This document shows positions 51,144-59,737 of a stretch of 64,000 nt of DNA, piece by piece (within the stretch, counting starts at the first letter, position 1; every line of letters begins with the position of its first letter). Location: contig CAZMXP010000013.1 in NCBI GenBank assembly GCA_964570285.1, forward strand, positions 1 through 64,000. The letters run 5' to 3'. The stretch is from CAZMXP01 sp964570285 (GTDB taxonomy: Bacteria > Planctomycetota > PLA2). Under the pieces are notes generated by a model. That model did not search any database. It had not been told where the DNA came from and saw only the letters and a program-made list of their open reading frames with translations. Both the position numbers and the translations under genes were made by a program.

Positions 51144-52898
51144 ATGGCGCGGCGCAAGATCGCATGGACGCTCCTCGCGTTGGCCGGCGCCGGCGCGATG
51201 TTCGCCTGGCACCGGTCCGGGCGCCTGCGCCCAGGGGAGGAGGCGCTGCGGCCCCCTCTCCGGCTCGCCGTCGGCCCCCCCGGCGCGCACGTGGCCTACG
51301 CGTTCGAGATGCTCGCCTCGGCACGCCGGGAGACGATCGGCGGGATCGAGGTGCCGATGTGGAGCCTCTTTGGCGAGGAGGAGCTCGTGCGCATGGGCCC
51401 CGTCGCCCTCGACTACCTGCTCGACGAGGCGCGCACGGAGACCTACTACGGCCTGCCCAACATCCTCGCCAACGTGCTGCGCTTCCTTCCCCGCGTGAGG
51501 GGGCTCGCGCAGCACCCGCGCCTGCACCCCTTCCTGCAGCACTGGCTCGACCCGGCGAACTGCCCTCCCGACGTCGAAGGGTCGGCGTGGGCGGAGTCCT
51601 TCCGCCGGAGCATCCTCCCGATCCTGCTGCTCGCCCCGGACCCGGCCTACGCCGACCTCTGCGTGGAGATGGTGACGGCGGGCCGGGCCGCCGCCGACCT
51701 GCGTGAGCTCGCGCTGCGGCTGCTGCTGCGCTGCGGCGAGGGACGCCGCATCCTCGCGTTCTACGACGACTTGCCCCCCAACGCCGCCGAGCCCGACGGG
51801 GCGCACCGGATGGTCGTGCTGAACGAGTTGCGCGCGATGGCGGCCGCGGGCGCGGGGGAGGAGAACCGCGCGCGCGCGCGGGCGATGGCCGACCTGATGC
51901 GCCGGCTGCTCGAGGCGCCGATGGACGTCGAGCGCGTCACGGCGATTTCGGTGCTGGCGCGCCTCGGCACCCCGGGCATGGCGGATCGCCTCCTCTCGGA
52001 GTTCGAGACGCTCTATGAGTCGAGCCGCGGGCGCGACGACATCGAAGGGGGGCGCGCCGAACTCTCCGCGTGGACGGCGCTCGAGTTCCACGTGAGCGAG
52101 CGCCCCGACGAGCGGGCGCGCGCGATCTGCCTCGCGCAGATGGACGAGCCGCCCGAGAGCCCCGCCTACGTGCTCAGCATCGGCATGCTCGGCCGCGGCT
52201 GGCCGGAGGATCCGGAGGTGCGCGAGGCGCTCTGGGCCCACCTCGACCGGAATCCCCTGCCGGACCTGGCCACGCTGCAGCGCCTCCTCCCCTTCGCCCG
52301 CGAGCGCGTCGTCGCCTTCCTCCGGAGGCGTGTCGAATCGGGCCCGGGACCGGCACGCGCGGAGGCGGTGCGCGCCATCGGCGCGCTCCAGCTTGCCGAG
52401 GCGACGCCCCAGATCCTCGACCTTGTCCGGAGGAGCGGCGAGGGGGGCGACCGCTTCCTCTACTACGGCATCCTCGCGACGCTCAAGGCGAGGGAGGTCC
52501 TGCCGCTGATGGTCCAGGAACTCGAACACTCCGAGGACCCGCTGGCGCGACGTGCCGTGGCGGCGAGCCTGCTCGATCTCGGCACGCCGGAGGCGCTCGA
52601 GGCCGTCTCGCGGGCCATCTCGCGGCTCGACGCGCAGGCCGTGGAGTCGATCTGGACGCGCGCCGCGACCCAGGGACCCGCGGGGCTCCCGGATGCGCTT
52701 CTCCCGGCCCTGCTCGATGCGCTGCGCCGCCTCCCCGGCGAGTCGGCGCGGCAGAAGGTCGTCCTCGCGCTGCGGGGGCGCGGCATGCGCCGGGGGGTCG
52801 CGCCCGCCCTCGAGGAGGCGTACCGCCGCGACCCGAGCACTCTCGTCGCGCTTACGATCCGGGACGCTTTGGCCGATCTTTACACGCGGAACGAATAG
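51144..52898 (+). CDS. HEAT-repeat protein with N-terminal membrane anchor
   Basis: 584 residues from an ATG at 51144, 10 nt after the TolC-like stop. A single anchor helix (IAWTLLALAGAGAMFAW) is followed by about 540 residues of HEAT-type helical repeats: LREALRLLLRCGEG-like, VERVTAISVLARLGTPGMA, RAEAVRAIGALQLAEATPQI, LARRAVAASLLDLGTPEAL. No catalytic motif. It is probably a periplasmic or cytoplasmic scaffold next to the efflux duct. Family is only recognised at repeat level. Confidence 0.75.
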   Translation: MARRKIAWTLLALAGAGAMFAWHRSGRLRPGEEALRPPLRLAVGPPGAHVAYAFEMLASARRETIGGIEVPMWSLFGEEELVRMGPVALDYLLDEARTETYYGLPNILANVLRFLPRVRGLAQHPRLHPFLQHWLDPANCPPDVEGSAWAESFRRSILPILLLAPDPAYADLCVEMVTAGRAAADLRELALRLLLRCGEGRRILAFYDDLPPNAAEPDGAHRMVVLNELRAMAAAGAGEENRARARAMADLMRRLLEAPMDVERVTAISVLARLGTPGMADRLLSEFETLYESSRGRDDIEGGRAELSAWTALEFHVSERPDERARAICLAQMDEPPESPAYVLSIGMLGRGWPEDPEVREALWAHLDRNPLPDLATLQRLLPFARERVVAFLRRRVESGPGPARAEAVRAIGALQLAEATPQILDLVRRSGEGGDRFLYYGILATLKAREVLPLMVQELEHSEDPLARRAVAASLLDLGTPEALEAVSRAISRLDAQAVESIWTRAATQGPAGLPDALLPALLDALRRLPGESARQKVVLALRGRGMRRGVAPALEEAYRRDPSTLVALTIRDALADLYTRNE

Positions 52899-52935
52899 GT
52901 CCCGGTTTTGCGGGTACCGCCGCACCCGGGGCACC

Positions 52936-53442
52936 ATGTCCAAAACACTGAACCACACTCCTCCCAAAGCGATGCAACAGGACGAGACGCTCCCCGCCTC
53001 CAAGCCCGAGCGCGGGCCCGACCGCCGCACGCGGCCGACGCCGATCTTCTCGCGCTACTGGCTGACCGGGCGGCGCCGCGGCGGGCGCCGGGCGGAGGAG
53101 GGCCGCAACATCTACGTCGACCGCTACGACCTGCGCGACTACCTGCTGGTCGGCGGCGTGCTGCTCTTCTCGCTGCTCGACATGATCTACACGTTGATCC
53201 ATCTGAACGCCGGCGGCACCGAGGCGAATCCGGTGATGGCCTGGACCCTCGACTGGGGCGGCGACACCGCCTTCAAGGCGGTCAAGGTCGTCACGACGCT
53301 GGTCGGCCTGTCGGTGCTGCTGCTGCACGTCCGCTTCCGCCGCGTGCGCACGCTGCTCGCGCTGACCCTCGCCCTCTACATGGGCGTCTTCGTCTTCCAT
53401 CTCTACCTCGCCCACCTGCGCGACGCCGCGACGCTGGTCTGA
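52936..53442 (+). CDS. DUF5658-like small membrane protein
   Basis: 168 residues from an ATG at 52936; an in-frame ATG at 52972 is possible. The first 65 residues are charged and unstructured. Then come three to four helices with the block LLDMIYTLIHLNAGGTEANP, where an Asp and the GGxEANPxM motif are typical of DUF5658. The family has no known function. It lies 37 nt after the HEAT gene, and the following 776 nt are non-coding. Confidence 0.72.
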   Translation: MSKTLNHTPPKAMQQDETLPASKPERGPDRRTRPTPIFSRYWLTGRRRGGRRAEEGRNIYVDRYDLRDYLLVGGVLLFSLLDMIYTLIHLNAGGTEANPVMAWTLDWGGDTAFKAVKVVTTLVGLSVLLLHVRFRRVRTLLALTLALYMGVFVFHLYLAHLRDAATLV

Positions 53443-53537
53443 CTTCGCGGTTTCGCGGTCATCGCTCGATATGTCGCGTGCCGTGACCGGCGCTTCGTGG
53501 GCGGCGGCGATGCCGCGTTGGGCGTCTGTGCTACAAG

Positions 53538-53568
53538 GAGTTTGTCCGACTATTCGTCGGACAAACTC
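53538..53568. repeat. Perfect 13-bp hairpin at the left end of the remnant
   Basis: GAGTTTGTCCGAC-TATTC-GTCGGACAAACTC, arms 53538-53550 and 53556-53568. It lies just past the DUF5658 stop (95 nt) and may also act as its terminator, though the T-run is weak (CTCTTAA). Confidence 0.75.
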
Positions 53569-53616
53569 TTAAGTGAGAGGGGGTTCGCTGTCGGTGACCG
53601 GCCGTAGGTTGCGCGC

Positions 53617-53812
53617 ATGGCCAAGACAACGGGCGTGGCCGAGAGGTTCTGGTGGAGCAGGTCTGCATGCTCCCGGCGACCTTGCCGGATCTGGTGCCCG
53701 AGGGCCACCTGGCGCACTTCGTACGGGACACCGTGCGGCACGACCTCGATCTCTCGGCCTCCTCGCGTGCACCGGACACAACCTCCTGAAGCTGGCAGCC
53801 GCGAGGGCGTGA
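53617..53812 (+). pseudogene. IS1182-family transposase remnant (frameshifted, middle deleted)
   Basis: Three frames carry transposase-like parts. Frame of ATG 53617 gives MAKTTGVAERFWW. From 53652 another frame gives MLPATLPDLVPEGHLAHFVR and RHDLDLSA, the characteristic IS1182 N-terminal block. From 53768 a third frame gives CTGHNLLKLAAARA and stops at 53812, the characteristic IS1182 C-terminus. The catalytic DDE region (over 300 residues) is missing, so it cannot be active. Confidence 0.7.
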
Positions 53813-53895
53813 CGCGGAGCGCCGCACCTCGCGCAAGAGCCCCCCTCGATCGCGGCGCTGGCTCGTGGAGACCCACGACTCGCGTCGCGTCGGAT

Positions 53896-53962
53896 TAGGA
53901 GCTTGTCCGGGTCCGGTTGGCCCCGAAGCGTGGCTGAAGGCCATGACCCGGACAAGCTCCTA
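53896..53962. repeat. Perfect 17-bp inverted repeat at the right end of the remnant
   Basis: Arms 53896-53912 (TAGGAGCTTGTCCGGGT) and 53946-53962 are perfect reverse complements across a 33-nt loop. The arms share the GGAGYTTGTCCG core with the left end. Confidence 0.8.
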
Positions 53963-54156
53963 GCCCGCGGACTTCGCGCTCCCTGCGCACATTCTGCTCT
54001 GCCTTCGTGCGACGCCCGGAAGCGTGCCCATGTGGCCGCATCGCAGCCATCTGCCGCGGCGGGGGAGGGACGCACGCAGCCCTCCGCCCCGCGCGCGTCA
54101 TCCGGATCTTGCCGCTCCTCACGAGGCGCAGCGCGGCCTTCGCCCGTCCCTCCTTT

Positions 54157-54182
54157 GGTTGCGGCGTGGAGCCGCGCTGCGC
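54157..54182. repeat. Dispersed 26-bp repeat, copy A
   Basis: Contains GCGGCGTGGAGCCGC (a 5-bp stem) and matches copy B at 61463-61488 in 23 of 26 bases, same orientation. Both copies lie just past the 3' end of a minus-strand gene (lgt here, 36 nt downstream). Confidence 0.6.
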
Positions 54183-54218
54183 CGTTCGCCGCGTCCCGCG
54201 AGACGCGAGGGCGGCCGT

Positions 54219-55541
54219 TCAGGAGGCTTCGGCCTGCGCCTGCTTCACGGCTTCGGCGTAGGGGGGGAGCTTCAGCCGGCGGCAGAGCAGGATGATGCCC
54301 ACCCCGGCGAGCACGACGACGATCGAGATCCACTGCGATGTCGAGACGTAGCCCGGCGGCACCGGGAGGTCGCTCGCGTAGGTCCGGGTGCGGGAGTCGA
54401 ACTCCACGCCCGACGGCGTGCCCTCGGGCACGAGCACGTTCCACTCGGGCGGCGCGCTTCCGAGCAGGCTCCGGCGCGGTGCCGCAGGCTCGTCGGTGAT
54501 CGCGTGGAGCGTCCCGGTCGCCTTCCCGGCGGGAAGGTCGAGCCCGTCGAGCAGCGATCCGCTCCGGCCGCCCGCGTCCCGGACCGCCATGCCCCGCTCG
54601 AAGCGCAGGGCCGGGGAGGCCTCGCCCTTCGTGACGGTGATCGTCGCGGCGGCGTGCAGGGAGTAGCGCGGGTTCCGCTCCACGAAGTCGCCGCGCAGGG
54701 GTTCGATCAGCACCGAGCGCGTGACCGCGTAGAGGATCAGCATCGTGCCGAAGGCCGTGCCGGCCTGCCGCGCGCGCCGCCGGACCTGGTCGGTAAGGAA
54801 GAAGATCCAGAGACAGGTGACGCTCATCAGCAGTTGCGTCGGATGGAGCGCGACCCCGTAGAGCGCGCGGTCGACGAGGGGGCGCCCGTGGCTGCCCTCG
54901 TAGAAGCGGATGCCCCACCACGCGTCGGTCGGGCGGCCGTAGTCGTCGCCCGCGAGGAAGCAGGCCCAGCGCCCGATGCCGAGCGCGAGCATCACCGCCG
55001 CCGCACCGAGGTCGGCCACATGCAGCGCCGGCAGCTTGTACCGCCGCAGCAGCGGGAAGGCGACGAGCGCGGCCGGGATGAGCCCGCCGTACCAGACGAG
55101 GCCGCCGTTCCAGATGCGGAAGACCTCCATCTTGTTGTCGGCGAAGAGCTCGTAGTTGATCAGCGCGTAGAAGATGCGCGAGCCGACGATCCCGACGACG
55201 AGCATCCAGAAGGCCCAGTCGAAGACGCGCTTGTCGTCGAGGCGCAGCGGCCGCGTGCGGCGCACGAGGTAGGAGGCGCCGGCGAAGAAGCCGAGGATGA
55301 TGACGACGCCGAACGAGTAGATCGTGACCGACCGCTGCTCTCCCATCGCCCACGAGAGCCCCACGTGCAGCAGCACGAGGAATCCCCCCATGTTCGCGGC
55401 GGAGGTGACCCAGTCCTTCCTGCCCTTCAGCGCCCGGTAGAGCCAGAGCAGGCCGCAGAGCACGCCGAAGACGACCTCGCCGGCCAGGAAGCCGCCGGGC
55501 ATGTCGAGGGCGTTCGGGATCTCGAAGAGGATGGGGAACAA
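54219..55541 (-). CDS. lgt: Prolipoprotein diacylglyceryl transferase with two insertions
   Basis: 440 residues from a TTG at 55541. Lgt moves diacylglycerol from phosphatidylglycerol to the lipobox cysteine of lipoproteins in the inner membrane. Family blocks: TIYSFGVVIILGFFAG, GGLVWYGGLIPAAL, and GIGRWACFLAGDDYGRPTD. Normal Lgt is about 270-300 residues. Here about 55 residues with an extra helix pair separate the N-terminus (FPILFEIPNAL) from the first conserved helix. About 110 soluble residues (after EPLRGDFVERNPRY) precede the last helix (TSQWISIVVVLAGVGIILL). The first insertion could be a gene-start artefact, but the initial residues match the Lgt start. It has lipoprotein substrates in this window. 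Confidence 0.9.
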   Translation of the reverse strand: MFPILFEIPNALDMPGGFLAGEVVFGVLCGLLWLYRALKGRKDWVTSAANMGGFLVLLHVGLSWAMGEQRSVTIYSFGVVIILGFFAGASYLVRRTRPLRLDDKRVFDWAFWMLVVGIVGSRIFYALINYELFADNKMEVFRIWNGGLVWYGGLIPAALVAFPLLRRYKLPALHVADLGAAAVMLALGIGRWACFLAGDDYGRPTDAWWGIRFYEGSHGRPLVDRALYGVALHPTQLLMSVTCLWIFFLTDQVRRRARQAGTAFGTMLILYAVTRSVLIEPLRGDFVERNPRYSLHAAATITVTKGEASPALRFERGMAVRDAGGRSGSLLDGLDLPAGKATGTLHAITDEPAAPRRSLLGSAPPEWNVLVPEGTPSGVEFDSRTRTYASDLPVPPGYVSTSQWISIVVVLAGVGIILLCRRLKLPPYAEAVKQAQAEAS

Positions 55542-55581
55542 GGAGGGTCACCTGCCCGCGGTCCGGGCTTCCGGGCGGATG

Positions 55582-55974
55582 TTAGCCCGGCTCGGCGGTC
55601 TCGAGGTGTTTTTCGTAGGACCCGCGGTCCATCAGCTTCTTGTACCCCGAATCGTCGCTCGCGCGGATCTTCACGAGCCAACCCGCGCCGAACGGGTCGG
55701 AGGCGAGCGCGGCGGGATCGTCGCCGAGCGCGGCATTGACCTCGGTGACGGTGCCGGAGACGGGCGCATAGACCTCCCCGACGGCCTTCACCGACTCGAT
55801 CTCGCAGACCGTATCGCCCGCGGCGACGCCCCGGCCCTTCTCCGGGAGGTCGACGAAGACGATGTCGCCCAGGTGCTCGACGGCGAAGTCGGTGATCCCG
55901 AGGGTCAACACGCCGTCCTTGAGCATCGCCCACTCGTGGCTCTTGCTGTATCGCGCCTGATCCGGTCGCTTCAT
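55582..55974 (-). CDS. gcvH: Glycine cleavage system H protein
   Basis: 130 residues from an ATG at 55974, 3 nt after the gcvT stop. The H protein carries the lipoyl-lysine arm that shuttles the aminomethyl group between P, T and L proteins. The lipoylation site is in CEIESVKAVGEV (the Lys), with HEWAMLKDGVLTLGITDFA at the front and GWLVKIRASD at the end. It is complete. P and L proteins are not in the window. Confidence 0.97.
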   Translation of the reverse strand: MKRPDQARYSKSHEWAMLKDGVLTLGITDFAVEHLGDIVFVDLPEKGRGVAAGDTVCEIESVKAVGEVYAPVSGTVTEVNAALGDDPAALASDPFGAGWLVKIRASDDSGYKKLMDRGSYEKHLETAEPG

Positions 55975-55977
55975 CGT

Positions 55978-57090
55978 TCAGTTCCCTCCGGGCGACTTCT
56001 TCGCCCGCTTTCGGCTGTAGAAGGGGAGCCCGTCCACGCGGACCGGCACCCGCTTGCCCCGCAGGTCCGCCTCGAGCGCCTGCCCCTCGCGGGCGAGGGC
56101 ACTCTCCACGAGCGCCATCGCGATGGGGCGGTCGAGGGTGGGGCTGTAGGTCCCGCTCGTCACGAAGCCGACCTGGCGCTCCCCGACCATCAGCGGGCAG
56201 GACTCCCGCGGCACCCGCTTGCCCTCCACGGCGAGACCGACGAGGCGGCGCTTGAGCCCCTCGCGCTTCTGCCGCGCCAGCGCGTCGCGGCCGACGAAGG
56301 GCTTCTCGAGGTCGATCCCGAAGTCGAGTCCGGCCTCCAGGGGGGAGATCGCCCGGTTCATCTCGTGGCCATAGAGCGGCATGCCCGCCTCGGTGCGGCA
56401 GATGTCGCGCGCGCCGAGCCCGATCGGCGCGGCGCCGGCCCGCGCGAGCGCCTCCCAGACCGCGACCGCGTGCCCCGCGGGGAAGAAGAGCTCGAAGCCG
56501 TCCTCGCCGGTATAGCCCGTGCGCGAGATCAGCGCGGGCACCGAGCCGGCGAGGCGTCCCTCGGTGAACCGGTAGTACTTCAGGCCGGCGAGATCGACGG
56601 CGGTGAGCGGCTGCAGCACCGCGGCCGAGCGCGGCCCCTGCAGCGCGAGCATCGCCTGCGCGTCGGAGTGGTTCTCGATCGAGATGTCGAACCGCGCGGC
56701 GTGCTCGCGGAACCAGACCTCGTCCGCCTCCCGCCCCCCGGCGTTGATCACGACATGGACCGCCTCCCTGGCGCGGTAGACGAGCACGTCGTCGACGACG
56801 GTCCCCTCCGGCGTGCAGATCAGCGCGTAGCGGATCGCCCCCTCGGGGATCTTCGCGACGTTCTGCGACAGCACGTGGTCGCACGCCTCGAGGCGCGCGG
56901 GACCGCGCACGACCAGCCGCCCCATGTGGGAGATGTCGAAGAGGCCGCACTCGTGGCGGACGAGACGCACCTCCTCCTGGATGCCGCCCGCGTACTGCAC
57001 GGGCATCGAGAACCCGGCGAAGGGGACCATGCGCGCGCCGTGCGCCTCGTGCCATGCGCTGAGCGGTGTGGTTCTGAGCGCGTCGCCCAT
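55978..57090 (-). CDS. gcvT: Glycine cleavage system T protein (aminomethyltransferase)
   Basis: 370 residues from an ATG at 57090 (GGAG 8 nt upstream); a TTG one codon earlier is less likely. It releases ammonia from the H-protein aminomethyl group and gives 5,10-methylenetetrahydrofolate. Markers: HGARMVPFAGFSMPVQY, DISHMGRL, GYTGEDGFELFF, GLGARDICRTEAGMPLYGHE. The 87-nt divergent spacer to the TorD-like gene has no room for the tandem glycine riboswitch often found before gcvT. gcvH follows, then lgt after 40 nt. Confidence 0.96.
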   Translation of the reverse strand: MGDALRTTPLSAWHEAHGARMVPFAGFSMPVQYAGGIQEEVRLVRHECGLFDISHMGRLVVRGPARLEACDHVLSQNVAKIPEGAIRYALICTPEGTVVDDVLVYRAREAVHVVINAGGREADEVWFREHAARFDISIENHSDAQAMLALQGPRSAAVLQPLTAVDLAGLKYYRFTEGRLAGSVPALISRTGYTGEDGFELFFPAGHAVAVWEALARAGAAPIGLGARDICRTEAGMPLYGHEMNRAISPLEAGLDFGIDLEKPFVGRDALARQKREGLKRRLVGLAVEGKRVPRESCPLMVGERQVGFVTSGTYSPTLDRPIAMALVESALAREGQALEADLRGKRVPVRVDGLPFYSRKRAKKSPGGN

Positions 57091-57177
57091 CAAGCGTCTC
57101 CGTCGGCCGGGAAACCCGTGAGTCTAGCGCCCGGGGATCGGCGCTGCAATCTGGGCGCGACCGTACAATCCCCCTCC

Positions 57178-57747
57178 ATGCAAGCGCCGTCGCTGCGACG
57201 CGCCCTCTACGTGCTCTTCGCGCGCCTGCTCGCCGGCCCTCCCGACCGCGACCTCTACGCGCGGCTCCACGGGGAGGGGCTCGTGAAGCTCGCCCGCGCG
57301 CAGGGGATCGACCTGACGAGCGACCTGCTCGACGAGCGCGACGCCGAGGCCTCCGCCGTGGAGCTCGAACTCGAGTATGGCGGCCTCGCGCAGCGCGTCT
57401 CGCTGCGCGCGAGCGACTACACCGAGGCGACGGAGGACCCTGTCGTCGCCCTCGACGCGTTCCTCCGCGAGCACAGGTTCGCCGTGGACCGGGCGGCCGC
57501 GCTGCCGGTGGACCACCTCGCGATCGCGCTCGGCGTCATGGGGGAGCTGTCGGAGCAGCACGAGCAGGCGGGCACCGAGGAGGCGCGCGTGCGCGCCGGC
57601 GCCTTCCTCTACCGCCACATCCTCCCGTGGGCCGACCGGGCGCTGGCGGACTTCGCCGCCGCCGCCGACCGCCGCTTCTACCGCGGGCTCGCGGCGATGA
57701 TCACCGCCTACCTCGCGGTCGAGCGGCGCACCTACGATCCCGCATGA
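57178..57747 (+). CDS. TorD/DmsD-family chaperone-like protein
   Basis: 189 residues from an ATG at 57178. All-helical, with the family start (RRALYVLFARLLAGPPDRDLY) and the core pattern LPVDHLAIALGVMGELSEQ, FLYRHILPWADRALADF, YRGLAAMITAYLAVE. TorD proteins help insert molybdenum cofactor into exported oxidoreductases and guard their Tat signal peptides. No molybdoenzyme is in the window, so the client is unknown. Its stop overlaps the next gene (ATGA). Confidence 0.8.
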   Translation: MQAPSLRRALYVLFARLLAGPPDRDLYARLHGEGLVKLARAQGIDLTSDLLDERDAEASAVELELEYGGLAQRVSLRASDYTEATEDPVVALDAFLREHRFAVDRAAALPVDHLAIALGVMGELSEQHEQAGTEEARVRAGAFLYRHILPWADRALADFAAAADRRFYRGLAAMITAYLAVERRTYDPA

Positions 57748-58436
57748 GTCTCTTCGCGATCGCCGACCCCCACCTCGGCAGCGCGGTGGACAAGGCGATG
57801 GACATCTTCGGCCCTCGCTGGGAGCGCCACACCGAACGCCTCGTCGCGCACTGGACCGAAACCGTCGGGCCTGTCGACGTCGTCCTCGTCGCGGGCGACA
57901 TCTCCTGGGCGCTGAAGCTCGACGACGCGCTGCCCGACCTGCGCCTGCTCGACTCGCTGCCCGGGAGGAAGATCCTCATCAAGGGCAACCACGACTACTG
58001 GTGGACGAGCCGCGCCAAGGTCGAGGCGCGGCTGCCGCCCTCGCTGCGGCTCCTCCAGAACGACGCGATCGACCTCGGCGAGGGCCTCGGCATCGTCGGC
58101 GCCCGCGGCTGGTCGCCCCCCGGCGCCCCCCGCTCGTCGAAAGAGGACGAGAAGATCTACCTGCGCGAGGTCGAGCGCCTCTCCCTGTCGCTGAAGGCCG
58201 CCGAGGGCCGCTTCGACCGCCTCGTCGCGATGCTGCACTTCCCGCCGATCGACCTCGACCTCGGCGAGACGGCCTTCGTGCCGCTCCTCCGGGAGGCGAA
58301 GGTGGACGCCTGCGTCTACGGCCACCTGCACGGCATCGACCCCGCGACGGCGTTCCAGGGGGTCAGGGACGGCATCCGCTACTACTTCGTCGCGTGCGAC
58401 GCCGTCGACTTCCGGCCCGTCCCGATCGACATCTAG
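57744..58436 (+). CDS. Calcineurin-like metallophosphoesterase
   Basis: 230 residues from an ATG at 57744. All metal ligands of the family are visible: ADPHLG (D-x-H), LVAGDISW (GD), KGNHDYWW (GNHD), AMLHFPP (H) and YGHLHG (GHxH). It hydrolyses phosphomono- or diesters; the substrate is not evident. It shares an overlap with the TorD-like gene and is followed by a HEAT-repeat gene after 17 nt. Confidence 0.93.
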   Translation: MSLFAIADPHLGSAVDKAMDIFGPRWERHTERLVAHWTETVGPVDVVLVAGDISWALKLDDALPDLRLLDSLPGRKILIKGNHDYWWTSRAKVEARLPPSLRLLQNDAIDLGEGLGIVGARGWSPPGAPRSSKEDEKIYLREVERLSLSLKAAEGRFDRLVAMLHFPPIDLDLGETAFVPLLREAKVDACVYGHLHGIDPATAFQGVRDGIRYYFVACDAVDFRPVPIDI

Positions 58437-58453
58437 GCGCTACACTCCTCGCC

Positions 58454-59704
58454 ATGCGGTACCTGCTGATCGGTCTCTTGGTGGGGGGCGCGGGGGGTTT
58501 CCTGATCCAGAAATACGTGCTCGACACGCCGGAGCCCCGGCGCCACACGCGGCGCGCGCCGGAGGGCGCCGCGCGGCCCCGGGCGGGCGCCCCCGCCGGC
58601 GACGTCGATGTCGCGGCGCTGCTCGCGCGCCTGAAGGAGCTCGAGGCGGCGCTGGCGGCGGCCCCCGCGCCCCCCCCCGAGGACCTCCTGACGATCGAGG
58701 TGCCGACGACGGACGAAGGCATCGACCTCCTGATGGAGGAGTTCCAGCGCACCGACGACCTCGACCGGCTGCTCGCGCTGGTCCGCGCGCTCCTGCTGAA
58801 GGGGGAGAAGGGCTACCCGCGCCTGACCACGCTGCTGATGCGCGTCGTCGGCAAGGCGATGGCGCAGAAGTTCAAGGAGGAGGACCTCTTGCAGCGCGTG
58901 ATCCCGGCGCTGAAGCTCGCGATGCGCCACGAGAAGGAGCTTGTCGGCTATGTGGGCTACCTGATGACGGCCGAGGGCGTGCCGGGCATGATGCGCACCG
59001 GCGCCTTCGGCGCCGCGATGTTCCTGTCGGTGAACGGCGTGCCGGGAAGCGACGCGTTCAGCGGCAAGCTCCTCGAGCAGTTCATGGCCACCGCCGGCGG
59101 CAAGGGGGGCGGCGGACTCCTGGGGGGCAGGGACGAGCAGCGCGGCATGCTGATCCAGGCGATGGGGATGTTGCGCCAGCAGGAGGCGGTGGAGCCGCTC
59201 CTGCGCATGCTCGCCGATCCCGAGCAGCAGGGGACCTCCTGGCAGGTGATCGGCGCGCTGGGGAACATCGGCGACCCGCGCGCGGTGGCGCCACTCGTCG
59301 CCCGGCTGCGGGCGAAGAAGGGCGACGACGAGAACGACTGGTGGTCGCCGGAGCTGAACGCGCTGGCGGAGATCGGCACCCCCGAGGCGATTCTCGCCGC
59401 CGAGGAGCACCTCGCCGGCATCACGGACAACAACCGGTTCTTCAACCAGGCGGGCAACCTGCTGCGCGCGCACCCGAGCCCGAAGGTGATTACGATGATG
59501 CGCGACCGCTTCCGCGCGCAGCCCTCGAACCAGCACCTCTGGAGCGCGCTCTGGGGACTGAACCAGGTGGCCACACCGGAGGCGACGGCGCTGCTCGAGG
59601 AGATCGCCACGTCGGCCGGCGAGGAGCAGATGCGGGAGCAGGCGCGCAGCTACCTCGACGAGCGCAAGCGCATGGCGGAGGCGTTGGCCGAGACGGAACG
59701 TTGA
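58454..59704 (+). CDS. HEAT-repeat protein with N-terminal anchor
   Basis: 416 residues from an ATG at 58454. The first helix (LLIGLLVGGAGGFLI) is a likely membrane anchor, followed by a Pro/Arg-rich linker and a short coiled-coil. From about residue 85 there are helical repeats, clearest at SWQVIGALGNIGDPRAVAPL and ALWGLNQVATPEATALLEEI. A Gly-rich patch (GGKGGGGLLGG) lies near 216-226. No enzymatic motif. It is the third HEAT-type protein in this window. Confidence 0.72.
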   Translation: MRYLLIGLLVGGAGGFLIQKYVLDTPEPRRHTRRAPEGAARPRAGAPAGDVDVAALLARLKELEAALAAAPAPPPEDLLTIEVPTTDEGIDLLMEEFQRTDDLDRLLALVRALLLKGEKGYPRLTTLLMRVVGKAMAQKFKEEDLLQRVIPALKLAMRHEKELVGYVGYLMTAEGVPGMMRTGAFGAAMFLSVNGVPGSDAFSGKLLEQFMATAGGKGGGGLLGGRDEQRGMLIQAMGMLRQQEAVEPLLRMLADPEQQGTSWQVIGALGNIGDPRAVAPLVARLRAKKGDDENDWWSPELNALAEIGTPEAILAAEEHLAGITDNNRFFNQAGNLLRAHPSPKVITMMRDRFRAQPSNQHLWSALWGLNQVATPEATALLEEIATSAGEEQMREQARSYLDERKRMAEALAETER

Positions 59705-59737
59705 CGCGGGCGGCGGCGCCCCATAGATACGGTTCGC

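Larger units (their letters stand above)
53537..53962 (+). mobile_element. Internally deleted IS1182-like element (MITE-like)
   Basis: About 426 bp. The ends carry imperfect terminal inverted repeats: GGAGTTTGTCCGAC at 53537-53550, and the reverse complement of GGAGCTTGTCCGGG at 53947-53960 (12 of 14 match). Each end is also a palindrome by itself (see separate entries). Inside are the first roughly 50 and last 14 codons of an IS1182-type transposase with the middle missing. No matching target-site duplication is visible at the flanks. It can be non-autonomous but mobilised by a full copy elsewhere in the genome. Confidence 0.6.
53443..54218. other. Non-coding region with transposon remnant
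   Basis: 776 nt between the DUF5658 gene and lgt. Positions 53537-53962 hold a deleted IS-like element (separate entries). Positions 53963-54218 have no convincing gene and one copy of a dispersed 26-bp repeat. Positions 53443-53536 show nothing recognisable. Confidence 0.7.

Noticed and set aside
53963..54218. Minus-strand frame of 75 codons near lgt
   Set aside because: No motif or ribosome site and a composition like other shadows; lies next to the IS remnant.
57091..57177. Possible glycine riboswitch before gcvT
   Set aside because: The 87-nt divergent spacer is too short for the tandem aptamer and shows no conserved core.
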